From Alcanivoracaceae bacterium (GTDB taxonomy: Bacteria > Pseudomonadota > Gammaproteobacteria > Pseudomonadales > Alcanivoracaceae): DNA of 64,000 nucleotides. The notes beneath the pieces were generated by a model. It made no database searches, was not told the origin of the DNA, and saw nothing but the letters and a program-made list of their open reading frames with translations. The translations under genes were made by a program, and so were the position numbers. The first letter of the stretch is position 1; the number at the start of each line of letters is the position of its first letter. The stretch spans positions 43,349 to 107,348 of the forward strand of contig JARGPN010000004.1 in NCBI GenBank assembly GCA_029213045.1, in the 5' to 3' direction. Shown one piece after another: positions 30,534 to 41,400 of this stretch.

Positions 30534-31226
30534 CTAATCGAGCTCGAAGCGCACTTGGACTTGACGAGTGATCGTGCTGGTGCCCGCGCTGTAGTAGGCG
30601 TCTGCCTTGGCGCTCACGGCTTCCATGCGCATTACCATTGGCTGCGGCGATGATCCGCCGGTTTCGACAATAATGAGTGCATCGCCAACATCGCGGCCGG
30701 CGCTTTCGGCCAGAATTTCTGCCTTACGCTGTGCGTCGAGAATTGCCAACGCGAGGGCTTGGTCAGCCAGCTCTTCTTCATTGCTGACGCTGCTTCCGCC
30801 GGGGGTCACTTCGCTGATACCGCTATCCGTTAAGATTTGCAGTGCCTCGCCGTAGGTCTCTAACCCGTTTACGGACAGCGTGATTTGACGGCGGACTTGG
30901 TAGCCAACCATGCGACGCTTGGGTTGCCATTCCCATTGCGGTTGCACTTGCACTGATAGCGCCTGAATGTCTTTATCATCGATGCCCAACGCTTTGATGA
31001 GACGTACTGCTTCGTTGATTTGTGCGTCAACGGTGGTTTTGAGTGCGCTAACATCTTTGCCATCAGCGGTCGCGGTGGCTTGAATTTGGAAGCGATCGGC
31101 GACCGCGTCTATGTGGCCTTCGCCTCGTACTTCGATATAGCTGTCTTGAGCAAGGGGGGCGCTATCGCTACAGCCTGCGACCATGCCAAGGGCAAACAGC
31201 GGTATGAGGGCGGCTTTAATTTTCAT
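30534..31226 (-). CDS. SIMPL (DUF541) domain lipoprotein
   Basis: MKIKAALIPLFALGMVAGCSD lipobox; YIEVRGEGHIDAVADRFQIQATATADGKDVSALKTTVDAQINEAVRLIKALGI. Confidence 0.88.
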   Translation of the reverse strand: MKIKAALIPLFALGMVAGCSDSAPLAQDSYIEVRGEGHIDAVADRFQIQATATADGKDVSALKTTVDAQINEAVRLIKALGIDDKDIQALSVQVQPQWEWQPKRRMVGYQVRRQITLSVNGLETYGEALQILTDSGISEVTPGGSSVSNEEELADQALALAILDAQRKAEILAESAGRDVGDALIIVETGGSSPQPMVMRMEAVSAKADAYYSAGTSTITRQVQVRFELD

Positions 31227-31322
31227 CGTGAATCCTTTTTTAGGCAGTTTTGCAGACATTTATGGGTCATTTATTTGTATGAGGTCGGTCAGCGCTTGGT
31301 GCTGGTGTGATCAAGTTCTATC

Positions 31323-32432
31323 ATGGCCGACCTTAAAGTAGGAGTTGTAATGATTGATCAACACGTCAGACAGGCGCTTGCCGAGGTAATTCCCGAAGAT
31401 CTTGGGTTTGATCTCATTTCCGCAGGGGCTGGAGTGGAGATTACCGCTAACGACGAGGTCTTGGCTGTCGATATTTGCCTTGGTTTTCCTTTCGCCAGCG
31501 TTGCAAATGAGTATCGGCGCCAGATTGAAACGGCGCTGGAGCCGCTACTGGCGGGCCGTCGCTTAGCGCTACACCTCCATCACAAAGTTGTCTCCCATCG
31601 TGCCCAAGCGGGCTTGGCGCCAGCATCGGGCGTGCGCAATGTGATTGTGGTTGCGTCCGGGAAGGGCGGCGTTGGTAAGTCCACCACCGCAGTAAATCTA
31701 GCGTTAGCGATGCAAGCGGAAGGTGCCCGCGTTGGCCTGTTGGATGCTGATGTATTTGGCCCAAGCGTACCGATGTTGTTGGGCATTCCTGAGCGTACTA
31801 GGCCGGGTGTGCGCGACAATCGATTTTTTATTCCCGTGCCAGCGCAGGGTTTGCAAACCATGTCCATGGGTTATGTGGTCGACGACGATACGCCTGTTGT
31901 ATGGCGTGGTCCGAAAGCGTCAGGGGCGTTAACGCAGCTGTTCTCGCAAACGATTTGGGATGATTTGGATTACCTTATTATCGATATGCCCCCGGGGACT
32001 GGAGACATTCAACTAACGCTCGCACAAAAAGTGCCGGTGGCCGGTGCTGTGATTGTGACAACGCCACAGGACTTGGCGCTCGCAGATGCCATCAAAGGCG
32101 TCGAGATGTTTCGTAAAGTGGATATCGGTGTGTTGGGCGTTGTAGAAAATATGGCGGTGCATGTATGCAGTGAATGCGGTCATGCGGAGCATATTTTTGG
32201 CCAAGGTGGGGCACAGCGTTTGGTCGAAAAGTACGATACGGTTCTGCTCGGCTCGTTACCGCTGTCGATGTCGATCCGCGAGCAAGCAGATGGCGGTGCG
32301 CCAACTGTGGTGGGGCAGCCAGAAAGCGTTGAAGCGGGGCTATATCGGCAGGTTGCACGTAGAGTTACGGCGCGATTGTCCATGCAAGCCAAAGAACGCA
32401 CCGCGTTTCCGCGGGTATTTATGCATCACTAG
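31323..32432 (+). CDS. Mrp/ApbC iron-sulfur carrier P-loop ATPase
   Basis: VIVVASGKGGVGKSTTAVNLALAMQAEGARVGLLDADVFGPSVPMLLG, DYLIIDMPPGTGDIQLTLAQ. Confidence 0.96.
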   Translation: MADLKVGVVMIDQHVRQALAEVIPEDLGFDLISAGAGVEITANDEVLAVDICLGFPFASVANEYRRQIETALEPLLAGRRLALHLHHKVVSHRAQAGLAPASGVRNVIVVASGKGGVGKSTTAVNLALAMQAEGARVGLLDADVFGPSVPMLLGIPERTRPGVRDNRFFIPVPAQGLQTMSMGYVVDDDTPVVWRGPKASGALTQLFSQTIWDDLDYLIIDMPPGTGDIQLTLAQKVPVAGAVIVTTPQDLALADAIKGVEMFRKVDIGVLGVVENMAVHVCSECGHAEHIFGQGGAQRLVEKYDTVLLGSLPLSMSIREQADGGAPTVVGQPESVEAGLYRQVARRVTARLSMQAKERTAFPRVFMHH

Positions 32433-32518
32433 CGTTGGCTAGGCATTTTTTAATCAAATTGGTTTTAACTGAATGGACGCTTCGCTAACATGCGTCGATT
32501 CGCACAGAGGGGAAGTCG

Positions 32519-33088
32519 ATGAGCATTAAAGCAGATCGCTGGATCACGCGTATGGCGAAAGAGCACGGCATGATAGAGCCGTATGAGCCGACGCAGGTGC
32601 GTCAGAATGACGCGGGCGAAAAAGTGATTTCTTATGGCGTCTCTAGCTATGGCTATGACGTGCGTTGTTCAAATGAATTTAAGGTCTTCACCAATATTCA
32701 TTCGGCCACGGTAGATCCGAAAAACTTCGACGAAAAAAGCTTTGTCGATGTACGCGGTGAGTGCTGCATTATTCCACCCAACTCTTTCGCCTTGGCGCGC
32801 ACTGTTGAGTATTTCCGAATTCCACGGAATGTGTTGACGGTGTGCTTGGGTAAAAGCACCTATGCGCGTTGCGGAATTATCGTCAATGTCACGCCGCTAG
32901 AGCCGGAGTGGGAAGGGCATGTGACGTTAGAATTTTCTAACACGACGACACTGCCAGCAAAAATCTATGCCAATGAAGGCGTGGCACAAATGCTATTCTT
33001 TGAATCGGATGAAATTTGCGAAACGTCGTATTCAGATCGTGGCGGAAAGTATCAAGGTCAGCGCGGCGTAACATTGCCACGAGCTTAA
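32519..33088 (+). CDS. dcd: dCTP deaminase
   Basis: [57 protein letters not shown]. Confidence 0.96.
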   Translation: MSIKADRWITRMAKEHGMIEPYEPTQVRQNDAGEKVISYGVSSYGYDVRCSNEFKVFTNIHSATVDPKNFDEKSFVDVRGECCIIPPNSFALARTVEYFRIPRNVLTVCLGKSTYARCGIIVNVTPLEPEWEGHVTLEFSNTTTLPAKIYANEGVAQMLFFESDEICETSYSDRGGKYQGQRGVTLPRA

Positions 33089-33100
33089 AGTGGTCTTTTA

Positions 33101-33133
33101 GTAGGCCTTGCGCAATTGTCGCGCAAGGCCTAC
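33101..33133. repeat. Perfect 13-bp inverted repeat between convergent dcd and DUF3108 gene
   Basis: GTAGGCCTTGCGC-aattgtc-GCGCAAGGCCTAC; no U-tract. Confidence 0.85.
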
Positions 33134-33136
33134 ATG

Positions 33137-34036
33137 TTATTTCTCTGTCGGCTCCGGCTCGTCTGTCACTGCTGCAACGGTTTTAGACGCCTCTTCATTT
33201 TTATCAATATCTTCGTCGCTCGATGAGTTCAGTGTCGACGTTGGTGGTGGTCCTTCATAGTCACGCATCATAAGCTCGCCGAACAAGGCGCGATTTTCGA
33301 TGTGCTTAGCTTTTATCAATAAATAATCGAGTGCTGGTGCAACCCAAAACAACGTTTTTCTGTCGCTGTCTTTGCCGCGTTTTTTCTCGACGATAAGGCA
33401 TTCCAGTTTGCCGATCGGTGTGTCTAATACTTCGCGACCAATGACTTGCATGTGTTGCGTGCGTAGTTTTTTTCCATAAGCACTGGTGGCATGAAATTCT
33501 TTATCACCCGTCGCTAATACACACCTTGCTTTAAGCAATAACGTGAGGTCATCCAGCGTATCTTCTTTGATATCGAGTACGTGAGTTTCTTTGGATTCTT
33601 TACTGACGACTTGCGGGGGTGACCAGCTAAAGGTCATTTCATGGCTGCGCCGTTTCCCGAAGCCACGAAATTTATGTTGGTATGTGCTGGTGCGAGGCTG
33701 GCAGTCATTCCAAGTAAATGTGCTGGATTCATAGTTGCTCACCAGAAACGATTTAACCGCCAGATCCATTTGGTATTGATCATCTTTGTCGGTTTTTTTC
33801 AGCCAAAGGTCAGCTTTAATGGTGGTCGGAATTTTACTGACATACAGCCGGTACTGGACGTGAAAAGGATGAAGTTCATTGGCGCTCGCGTTGAACGCGA
33901 GCAGCGGTAGCAGCAGGCAGAGTAAGAGTCGATATCGCATCAGTGAGATAGGCTTCTGATTACCAGTGTGTGTTGTTTCCCGTCTTCTTCCTGAATCATT
34001 TGCACCAGCGAGTAATCGTGATCGCGAGCAAACCAA
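33137..34036 (-). CDS. DUF3108-like secreted protein (copy 2); start probably internal at MRYRLLLCLLLPLLAFNASA
   Basis: Signal peptide; similar layout to the neighbouring ORF (DTPIGKLECLIVEKKRGKDSDRKTLFWVAPALDYLLIK vs KTPAGKIRAVKLERVRDTDSDRRTLLWFARDHDYSLVQ). Confidence 0.82.
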   Translation of the reverse strand: MVCSRSRLLAGANDSGRRRETTHTGNQKPISLMRYRLLLCLLLPLLAFNASANELHPFHVQYRLYVSKIPTTIKADLWLKKTDKDDQYQMDLAVKSFLVSNYESSTFTWNDCQPRTSTYQHKFRGFGKRRSHEMTFSWSPPQVVSKESKETHVLDIKEDTLDDLTLLLKARCVLATGDKEFHATSAYGKKLRTQHMQVIGREVLDTPIGKLECLIVEKKRGKDSDRKTLFWVAPALDYLLIKAKHIENRALFGELMMRDYEGPPPTSTLNSSSDEDIDKNEEASKTVAAVTDEPEPTEK

Positions 34037-34734
34037 AGCAGGGTGCGACGGTCGCTATCAGTGTCTCGAACGCGTTCTAATTTCACCGCGCGTATTTTTC
34101 CTGCTGGTGTTTTTAACCACTCTTCGCCTTCACGACGGTATTGAATTCGGTCAAGACCGCGTTCGTCAGCGATGTCCAGCTCGAGTGCCATATCACCACG
34201 GGATAGCATGCACTGCAAGGCAAGAGTTTGTGACAATTTGTCAGTGGTTGCTGTGGTGATCGGGTAAACATTTTCTTTTTTTGCTTTCACAACACGTGCT
34301 TCACCCGTGCCCCGATTTAAATGCACTTCGGCGCGACGTTCTTTGCCTAGGCCAACACGCTTGTAACCGTAATAGCTGCTCTGTGGAATGCATTCATCCC
34401 AAGAGAAAATAGTGTCTTCGGTAATCTCGCCAAGCCAATTGTCCGCAGATACTTTCATGTGCCAATTGCCATCGGCGTCTACGCGCAGGCGGCGCTCGGC
34501 TTTAATGGAAAAGGGTACGCCTGAGCTGGTTAACTTAAAGGATTGGGAAAAAGCCTTAATGGGCGGAGCGGTTTTGTTTTGCCCGAGAGATGTTTTTTCG
34601 ACTGCAACCGTTGCTTCGGCGGCAGCTAGCGGCGACATCGCGAAGGTAAGTGTTAACGAAAGAGATAGCGCGTGCAGCGCAGCGCTAATCTTGCCATTCC
34701 AGTTGATGTCCTTGTATTCCGAGCGTCTCACCAT
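33940..34734 (-). CDS. DUF3108-like secreted protein (copy 1)
   Basis: See paralog; TPAGKIRAVKLERVRDTDSDRRTLLWFARDHDYSLVQMIQEEDGKQHTL. Confidence 0.82.
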   Translation of the reverse strand: MVRRSEYKDINWNGKISAALHALSLSLTLTFAMSPLAAAEATVAVEKTSLGQNKTAPPIKAFSQSFKLTSSGVPFSIKAERRLRVDADGNWHMKVSADNWLGEITEDTIFSWDECIPQSSYYGYKRVGLGKERRAEVHLNRGTGEARVVKAKKENVYPITTATTDKLSQTLALQCMLSRGDMALELDIADERGLDRIQYRREGEEWLKTPAGKIRAVKLERVRDTDSDRRTLLWFARDHDYSLVQMIQEEDGKQHTLVIRSLSH

Positions 34735-35335
34735 GCAGTTTTACCCCGTCTTGGTGCAGTTCCACATGTCCCGCTGCGCGCCAGTTTAGAACTAGCGGAT
34801 ACAGTGCATGTTCTCTCAATTGTACACGCTTGGACAAAGTCTCCGCCGTATCGTTCGATCGGATTGGAACAACCGCTTGTGCAATGACGGGGCCGCCATC
34901 TAGCTCTTCGGTAACAAAATGGATGCTACAGCCGTGCTGTGTATCACCGGCGTCGATAGCCCTTTGATGAGTGTGCAGGCCCGGATAGCGCGGTAGCAGA
35001 GAGGGATGGATGTTGATCAGCTTGCCCCGATAGTGATGTACAAAGACGTCACTGAGAATGCGCATAAACCCCGCTAATACGACCGTTTCTGGATCGTAAG
35101 GATCTATGGCTTCGATCATCGCGCGATCAAATTGCTCGCGATCTGGAAAGCGTTTGTGTTCAATCACCGCGGTGGGGATGCCAGCGGCGTGCGCACGATC
35201 TAACCCCGCTACGCCGGCTTTATTGCTTAACACCAGCGCAACGCTGGCGTTAAGTTGACCGTCCTGTATGGCGTCTAGAATGGCCTGCAAATTGGTGCCG
35301 CTGCCGCTAATGAGCACCACTAAGCGGTGACTCAC
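34685..35335 (-). CDS. purN: Phosphoribosylglycinamide formyltransferase
   Basis: LVVLISGSGTNLQAILDAIQDGQL, VLAGFMRILS, GKLINIHPSLLPRYPGLHTHQRAIDAGDTQHGCSIHFV. Confidence 0.97.
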   Translation of the reverse strand: MSHRLVVLISGSGTNLQAILDAIQDGQLNASVALVLSNKAGVAGLDRAHAAGIPTAVIEHKRFPDREQFDRAMIEAIDPYDPETVVLAGFMRILSDVFVHHYRGKLINIHPSLLPRYPGLHTHQRAIDAGDTQHGCSIHFVTEELDGGPVIAQAVVPIRSNDTAETLSKRVQLREHALYPLVLNWRAAGHVELHQDGVKLHGETLGIQGHQLEWQD

Positions 35336-36381
35336 TAGCGCGCTCCGCTGAGTTCAACCTGCGGTTCTTCGCTGTCGCTGGCGGTGATTTCACCAAGCAG
35401 CCATGCGGTTTCGCCTGCGTCTTTTAGGAAAGCGAGTGCCGCGTCTTTTTGTTCCGCAGGCACGACTACCACCATGCCGACGCCACAGTTAAAGGTGCGG
35501 TACATTTCGAAGGCATCGACTTGTCCTTCTTTTTGCAGCCATTGGAACACAGCGGGCATTTCCCAGCTTTGTGTGTCGATGTTTGCGCAGGTGTTGGCAG
35601 GCATCACCCGTGGAAGGTTTTCAGGTAATCCGCCGCCAGTGATATGACACAGGGCATGCACGTCTACCTTCTCGATCAGCGCGAGAATATTTTTCACGTA
35701 AATACGTGTGGGTTCGAGCAGCGCAGCAATCAATGGTTTGCCATCAATGTCGACATTGGTGTCGTCCGCTTGCTCAAGAATACGGCGAATCAGCGAGTAT
35801 CCGTTGGAATGTGGGCCCGAGGAGGCAAGACCGAGAATCACGTCGCCCGCTTTAACCTTGCTGCCATCCAATACGCCGTCTTCTTCGACGATGCCAACAC
35901 AGAAACCGGCTAGGTCGTAGTCTTCACCTTCATACATGCCTGGCATTTCAGCGGTTTCACCGCCTACTAATGAACAGCCGGAGAGCTCACAGCCCTTGCC
36001 AATGCCTTCAACTACGCTAGCGGCAATATCAACATCGAGCTTGCCGGTGGCGTAATAATCCAAGAAGAACAGAGGCTCAGCGCCGCCAACAATAAGGTCG
36101 TTCACACACATGGCAACCAAATCAATGCCTACTGTGTGGTGATGGTTGTGGGTCATCGCAAGGCGCAGCTTAGTGCCAACGCCGTCGGTGCCCGCCACCA
36201 ATACGGGGTTTTTATACTTGCTGGGGATGCGGCACAGCGAGCCAAAGCCGCCGAGGCCACCCATGACTTCTGGCCGTGCAGTGCGCTTAGCGATCGGGCT
36301 GATACGTTTCACCAGCGCGTTGCCGGCGTCGATATCAACCCCTGCATCTCGATAGCTTAAAGGGCGTTTTTCGTCAGTCAT
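35335..36381 (-). CDS. purM: Phosphoribosylformylglycinamidine cyclo-ligase
   Basis: [49 protein letters not shown]. Confidence 0.97.
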   Translation of the reverse strand: MTDEKRPLSYRDAGVDIDAGNALVKRISPIAKRTARPEVMGGLGGFGSLCRIPSKYKNPVLVAGTDGVGTKLRLAMTHNHHHTVGIDLVAMCVNDLIVGGAEPLFFLDYYATGKLDVDIAASVVEGIGKGCELSGCSLVGGETAEMPGMYEGEDYDLAGFCVGIVEEDGVLDGSKVKAGDVILGLASSGPHSNGYSLIRRILEQADDTNVDIDGKPLIAALLEPTRIYVKNILALIEKVDVHALCHITGGGLPENLPRVMPANTCANIDTQSWEMPAVFQWLQKEGQVDAFEMYRTFNCGVGMVVVVPAEQKDAALAFLKDAGETAWLLGEITASDSEEPQVELSGAR

Positions 36382-36540
36382 GGAAGACTCCTATGTGCGA
36401 GGCGGCGTATTTTAGGGTGTCGGTGGCTTTATTTCATCATCACTCTGATAATTCTTCGTAGTTTTCTCGGAACAAAAAAATATTAATGATCTCTTAAATC
36501 CAGCGCGTGCTTATGGATAATGGCGGCTTCGCAATAAAAG

Positions 36541-37623
36541 GTGTGTGTAATGAGAGTCTGGCTGACGTTTTTGTTCGGCGTAATGTCTGTGAATCTGCTC
36601 TGTGCAGTGGCATCTGAGGATGCATCTGCGGCCGATTTAAAGCTCGGCGCAGTGCAGGTGCCGGTGGCTGACCGGTCCTCAGAAGCGCGCGCTGAGGCGT
36701 TGTCGATGGGCATTGATCAAGTATTGGTGCGTCTGACCGGCAGTCGCGAACTGGGTGCCATCGACGGATTGGGTCCGATTCGTAGCCAGCCATCTCGCTG
36801 GGCGCAGCAATTTAGCTACACACAGCTGGCCGACGATCAGCTCGGGTTGAATGTGAATTTTGATTTGAATGCGGTGCTGGGGGCGCTAGAGCGCAGTGGC
36901 GCGCCGGTGTGGGGGGTGACCCGCCCACAGATTTTGGTTTGGTTGGCGTTACAGCGCCCAGGCTATGGCGAAATTGTTGGGCGCGACATGAGCGATCCTG
37001 TAGCGCTGGCTTTATCCAGTGCCGCACAAGAACGCGGTTTGCCGCTGGTAATGCCGCTGATGGACGATAAAGACCGTGGCACCATCAATGTGGCAGATAT
37101 TCGTGGGCACTTCGATAACGTCATTCAGCAGGCATCGGCGCGTTATCAAGCGCCCGTGCGTGTGTCTGCGGTGATCTATACCGGTGCCCGTCCACAGATT
37201 CGTTGGCGCTTGTTCCGAGGCACTGAAATCTTGGATCAGGGCGAATTCACTGCTGACGACGAGCCGCTGGCGGTACGTCGGCTGGTCGATGAGATTGCGG
37301 ATCGCTTGGCGTCCGTTTATGTCATCAAATCCGGATCCGGAGAAGCTCAGGTGCTGACAGTGAGTGGTGTCCGTAAGCTAGGTGATTGGTCCGCTTTACA
37401 GCAGTACTTGCAAAAATTGACCGGCGTTAGTGGCGTCAACATGCTGCAAGTAAAGGGCGAGCAAGTGCGTTTTAGCCTGATGTTCTCAGGTAGTTTAGAC
37501 CAACTGACGCGTATGTTGGCGTTGTACCCAGGGTTGGCGCCGTGCCCGGTTGGCGCCGCTGATCTCAACAGCGAGGTGTCCGCGCCAGTGGCATTGCCTG
37601 CTTACTGCTGGCAGGGCGGATGA
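36541..37623 (+). CDS. DUF2066 domain-containing secreted protein
   Basis: Signal peptide; VPVADRSSEARAEALSMGIDQVLVRLTGSR; placed between purM and hda as in other gammaproteobacteria. Confidence 0.85.
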   Translation: MCVMRVWLTFLFGVMSVNLLCAVASEDASAADLKLGAVQVPVADRSSEARAEALSMGIDQVLVRLTGSRELGAIDGLGPIRSQPSRWAQQFSYTQLADDQLGLNVNFDLNAVLGALERSGAPVWGVTRPQILVWLALQRPGYGEIVGRDMSDPVALALSSAAQERGLPLVMPLMDDKDRGTINVADIRGHFDNVIQQASARYQAPVRVSAVIYTGARPQIRWRLFRGTEILDQGEFTADDEPLAVRRLVDEIADRLASVYVIKSGSGEAQVLTVSGVRKLGDWSALQQYLQKLTGVSGVNMLQVKGEQVRFSLMFSGSLDQLTRMLALYPGLAPCPVGAADLNSEVSAPVALPAYCWQGG

Positions 37624-38318
37624 CAGCGCTCACTCACCCGCAAATCCCGCTATCGCTGCCGCTGCGCGAGAGCAGCACCCTCAGTACGTTTGTGCCGGGC
37701 GACAACAAGGGGCTGCTGGCGTCTTTGAGGCAACAAGTGAAAAGCGGCGGTCAGCTCTATTTGTGGGGTGAGACTGGAGCGGGACGCTCACACTTGCTTG
37801 AAGGCGCCGTCCGAGAAGTGCTGCAAGCGGGTGGAAGTGCCTGTTTACTCAGTGCCAGCGAGATGTTGGCGACCCATGTGGCATTGCTGGAAAGCCTAGA
37901 GCAGATGCAGCTGATCGCCATAGATGACATTAACTTGTTGGCGGGCCGCAAAGATTGGGAAGAAGCGTTGTTCCACCTTTATAATCGGGTGACGGCGCAA
38001 TCTGGGGCTCTGCTGTTTTCAAGCAACGCACCGCCGAGTACCGCGGGCTTTAACCTACCTGATTTGTCGTCCCGGCTGGCCGCGGGGCCCGTGTTCCAGA
38101 TACAGCCGCTGGATGATGCTGCGCGCGCCCAGCTGCTGGTGCAGCGCGCTGCAGGCAGAGGCTTGGAGCTCGGAGAAGAGGTGGCACGCTACATCGTTAT
38201 GCGCGCCCCACGCTCCAATGCAGCGCTAATGACGTGCCTAGATCAGCTGGATCAAGGCGCCTTGATCCACAAACGGCGGCCAACGCTACCGTTTATCAAG
38301 GAATTGCTTGGCTGGTAG
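37620..38318 (+). CDS. hda: DnaA regulatory inactivator Hda
   Basis: QIPLSLPLRESSTLSTFVPGDNKGLLASL, LYLWGETGAGRSHLLEGA, LIAIDDINLLAGRKDWEEALFHLYNR. Confidence 0.93.
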   Translation: MTALTHPQIPLSLPLRESSTLSTFVPGDNKGLLASLRQQVKSGGQLYLWGETGAGRSHLLEGAVREVLQAGGSACLLSASEMLATHVALLESLEQMQLIAIDDINLLAGRKDWEEALFHLYNRVTAQSGALLFSSNAPPSTAGFNLPDLSSRLAAGPVFQIQPLDDAARAQLLVQRAAGRGLELGEEVARYIVMRAPRSNAALMTCLDQLDQGALIHKRRPTLPFIKELLGW

Positions 38319-38465
38319 GGGGGGTTACAAAAGTATAACAGCCACCCATGATGCCACCCCGATAGAATCTTCACAGGTGACTCTAACTTATTGTCATCAA
38401 AAGATTTCGCGTTTCGGTACATGAGAATAACAACATAAAAGGCCGTTTCAGGCCGGGGTAGAAGT

Positions 38466-41400
38466 ATGTTCTTGCGCCATCCCTTTTTGGTTCGTGCGAT
38501 GTTTCCAGCCGCTTTTATGCTGACGTTGCTATCTGGCAACGCACTTGCCACGACCTATGTCATCGAATCAACCAATGACATCGTTGCAGACGATGATGTT
38601 TGTACATTACGCGAAGCCGTTACCGCGAGCATAACGTTGGAAGCCTCTGAGGATTGCGAAGCGGGCACCGGCACGGACAAAATTCAACTTAAGGAAGGCC
38701 TTACTTACACGCTCACGCAGGGTGAGTTGGTGGTAGGTGGGGAGATTATTTCTGAGTTAGATATTAATGGCGACGGAGATACAACTGACGCGTTTCTCGA
38801 TGACAGCGCTCGCGGCGGTGCTGGCACTCAACCACTTCCCCTCCCGTTAATTCCTTATACAAGCGGCGACCCTACTAAAGAGAAAGCACCTGTCGCGGCT
38901 GTTCCTGGTGTGGACGCCAACACTGATGGTGACTTCAATGATCCTGGAGATACACCGCCGGTTTTGGCGGAGCCAGGCGTTGATATCGACGGTGATGGTG
39001 CATATGACAAAACCTTTATCATCGTACGTGAGTATCCTGAACGTCCGATTAATGTCTCGATTTCATTCGAGGTGAAACCGAAAGATGCGTTCGACAAAAC
39101 CATTAAAGAAAACCCAACTATTGTTGCCACTAATGATGCGCGCATTTTTAACGTGGTTACCGGCTCCCGTATTTCGATTAGCAATATCACCCTAGATGGC
39201 GGCGTTGGTACCGCAGGGCCAGCTGGTAACGGCGGGCTTATTTTATCGGAAGGCTCAGTTGTTCTTGTTAAACGTACGCAGTTAATTAATGGCGTTGCTA
39301 CAAATGGCGGCGCCATTTTCATTGATGCGGAGAGTGCTTCGCTCTCGTTTGATGATGTGGCTTTTACTAATAATACTGCGACGGCAAATGGCGGCGCATT
39401 TGCTACTTCTGCTACCTATGATGGTTTAGTGGTTGGTCTGAATTCATATTTCGAAGGCAATCAAGCGGCACAGGGCGGCGCAATATTTCTAGACGGTGTT
39501 GATCCATTATTTGGATTGGAAAATAGCACGCTTTACGCAAATGGCGCTTCTGGCGTTGATGGCGGCGGTGCTATTAATTTCTTCGCTGGATCGCGCGGCA
39601 CGACGTTAAACAACGTCACTATCGCAGGACAGGCAGCGGGAGGAGGAGTTTCCTATGGCGCTGAAGTCGGCACGGTTAGCGATATAATTTCGAATTCGGT
39701 CATTGTGGGTAATGTTGGCGGTAGTTGTGTTGGTGACAGTGCTGCGATTGCAGGTGCCTATGGCGCGTACGTCGTACACCAAGGCGGTTCTTGTCCGATT
39801 GACGTCGATGGATTTGTTTACGTTGGTCCAAACCCTGGTGATGTAATTTCTAATAATTCCGGCACCGCAGATTTTTCTGTGCTGGCTTATCGCGATGCCA
39901 CCACAAACTTATTTGTAAGCTGCTCGCAAGCGGACGGGCCCACGGCGTGCATACCTATTGAGTTTGCTGACGCTGGATGGAAAGGGTTCGTGCCGAGCTT
40001 AGTGGATTCTATTGGCGCGGCAGATGGCGTGCCTACTGCGTTCAACAGTGCGAGTCCTCGTGAAGCAACGGTTGATGTATGCGCGAGCAAGGATCAGCGC
40101 CAATCAGATCGCGAAGATGATTGTGATGCGGGAGCAATTGAGTTGCGTGCGGCAAAAGGCGCTCTCGATGAGTTCACAGTGGTTGATGGAGTGTCCACGT
40201 TGGTTGATGTGTTGGAAAATGACTTGGGTGATACCGAAGTCAACTGCAGTCTCGTGCCGGCGGCGGATCCATGTATGGTTATTGACGTGCAGCCAATTCG
40301 CGGTGGCGCAATGGTTGAAATTGATGTGAATAATCGTCCCCAGATTCGATACCAGTCGAGAGTGAATTTTCATGGCGTCGATACGTTCCATTATGTGTTA
40401 GATAAACGCGCGGTTTCTTCATTAACATATGCCGGTGCGAATGTTGGCGCACAGGTCAACATGGTGGTTGAGCCTGCGTCTGGACTAACCAAATCAGAAA
40501 GTATCGGCAACGGCAGCGGCACGGGCACTGGCAGTTTTAGTCTTTTCTCCGGATTATTGTTGTTACTGGCCGGCTTATTGAGGGCGCGTGGTCAGCGATA
40601 TTTGCGCGTGTTTGTCGCAATTGTTCTCTCGGCCGCCGCCTCTAACTCTTTATTTGCTGAAGTGATCACGGTGAATAGTTTGTCGGATCAAGCCACCTAT
40701 GGCGACGGCCAGTGCACGCTTCGCGAAGCAATAAACAACGCCACGGATTCGGCGCCACTTTTTTCGCCTGATTGTGCGTCTGGCGCGACAGGGCGTGACA
40801 CCATTGAATTGCCAGACGGTGTGCTTACTTTAACTTCTGAGCTCGTTGTTCCGACGAATACGTCACTCGACATTGTTGGTACGGGGGCGGATGTGGATGC
40901 GAATGATGCTACGGGCACAACAATTGATGGAGACAATGTTACCCGTCTATTCCTCGCGAGCTCGTCGTTGTTGTTAAAAAACATGACGCTGCGTAATGGT
41001 AACGCTGCGGGTGATGACGGCGGTGTGATTCTCACCAGCGCTAACTTGACCTTGGAGGGCGTGCTGGTCAGTGCGAACACTGCAGCCAATGGCGGCGCAA
41101 TTTACTTGAATTACAACACGGGACTTTCTAGAACGTTGAACATCAAGCGCAGTCAGTTTACCGGTAATAGTGCAGCGCTAGATGGTGGTGTGCTATCAAT
41201 GTCGGGGCAGCGTCAAAAACATACTTTGTTGATCGACTCGTCTTCTTTTATTGGTAACTCAGCGACAGGAAAGGGCGGTGCGCTCGACGTTAACCTTCCT
41301 CCGCTTGGTGGATCGCTTAATGTGCTCAACAGCACGTTTGCAAGTAATACTGCGGCCACCGGCGATGCCATTGACCTTACCGATGTCGCTGCGCCTGTAG

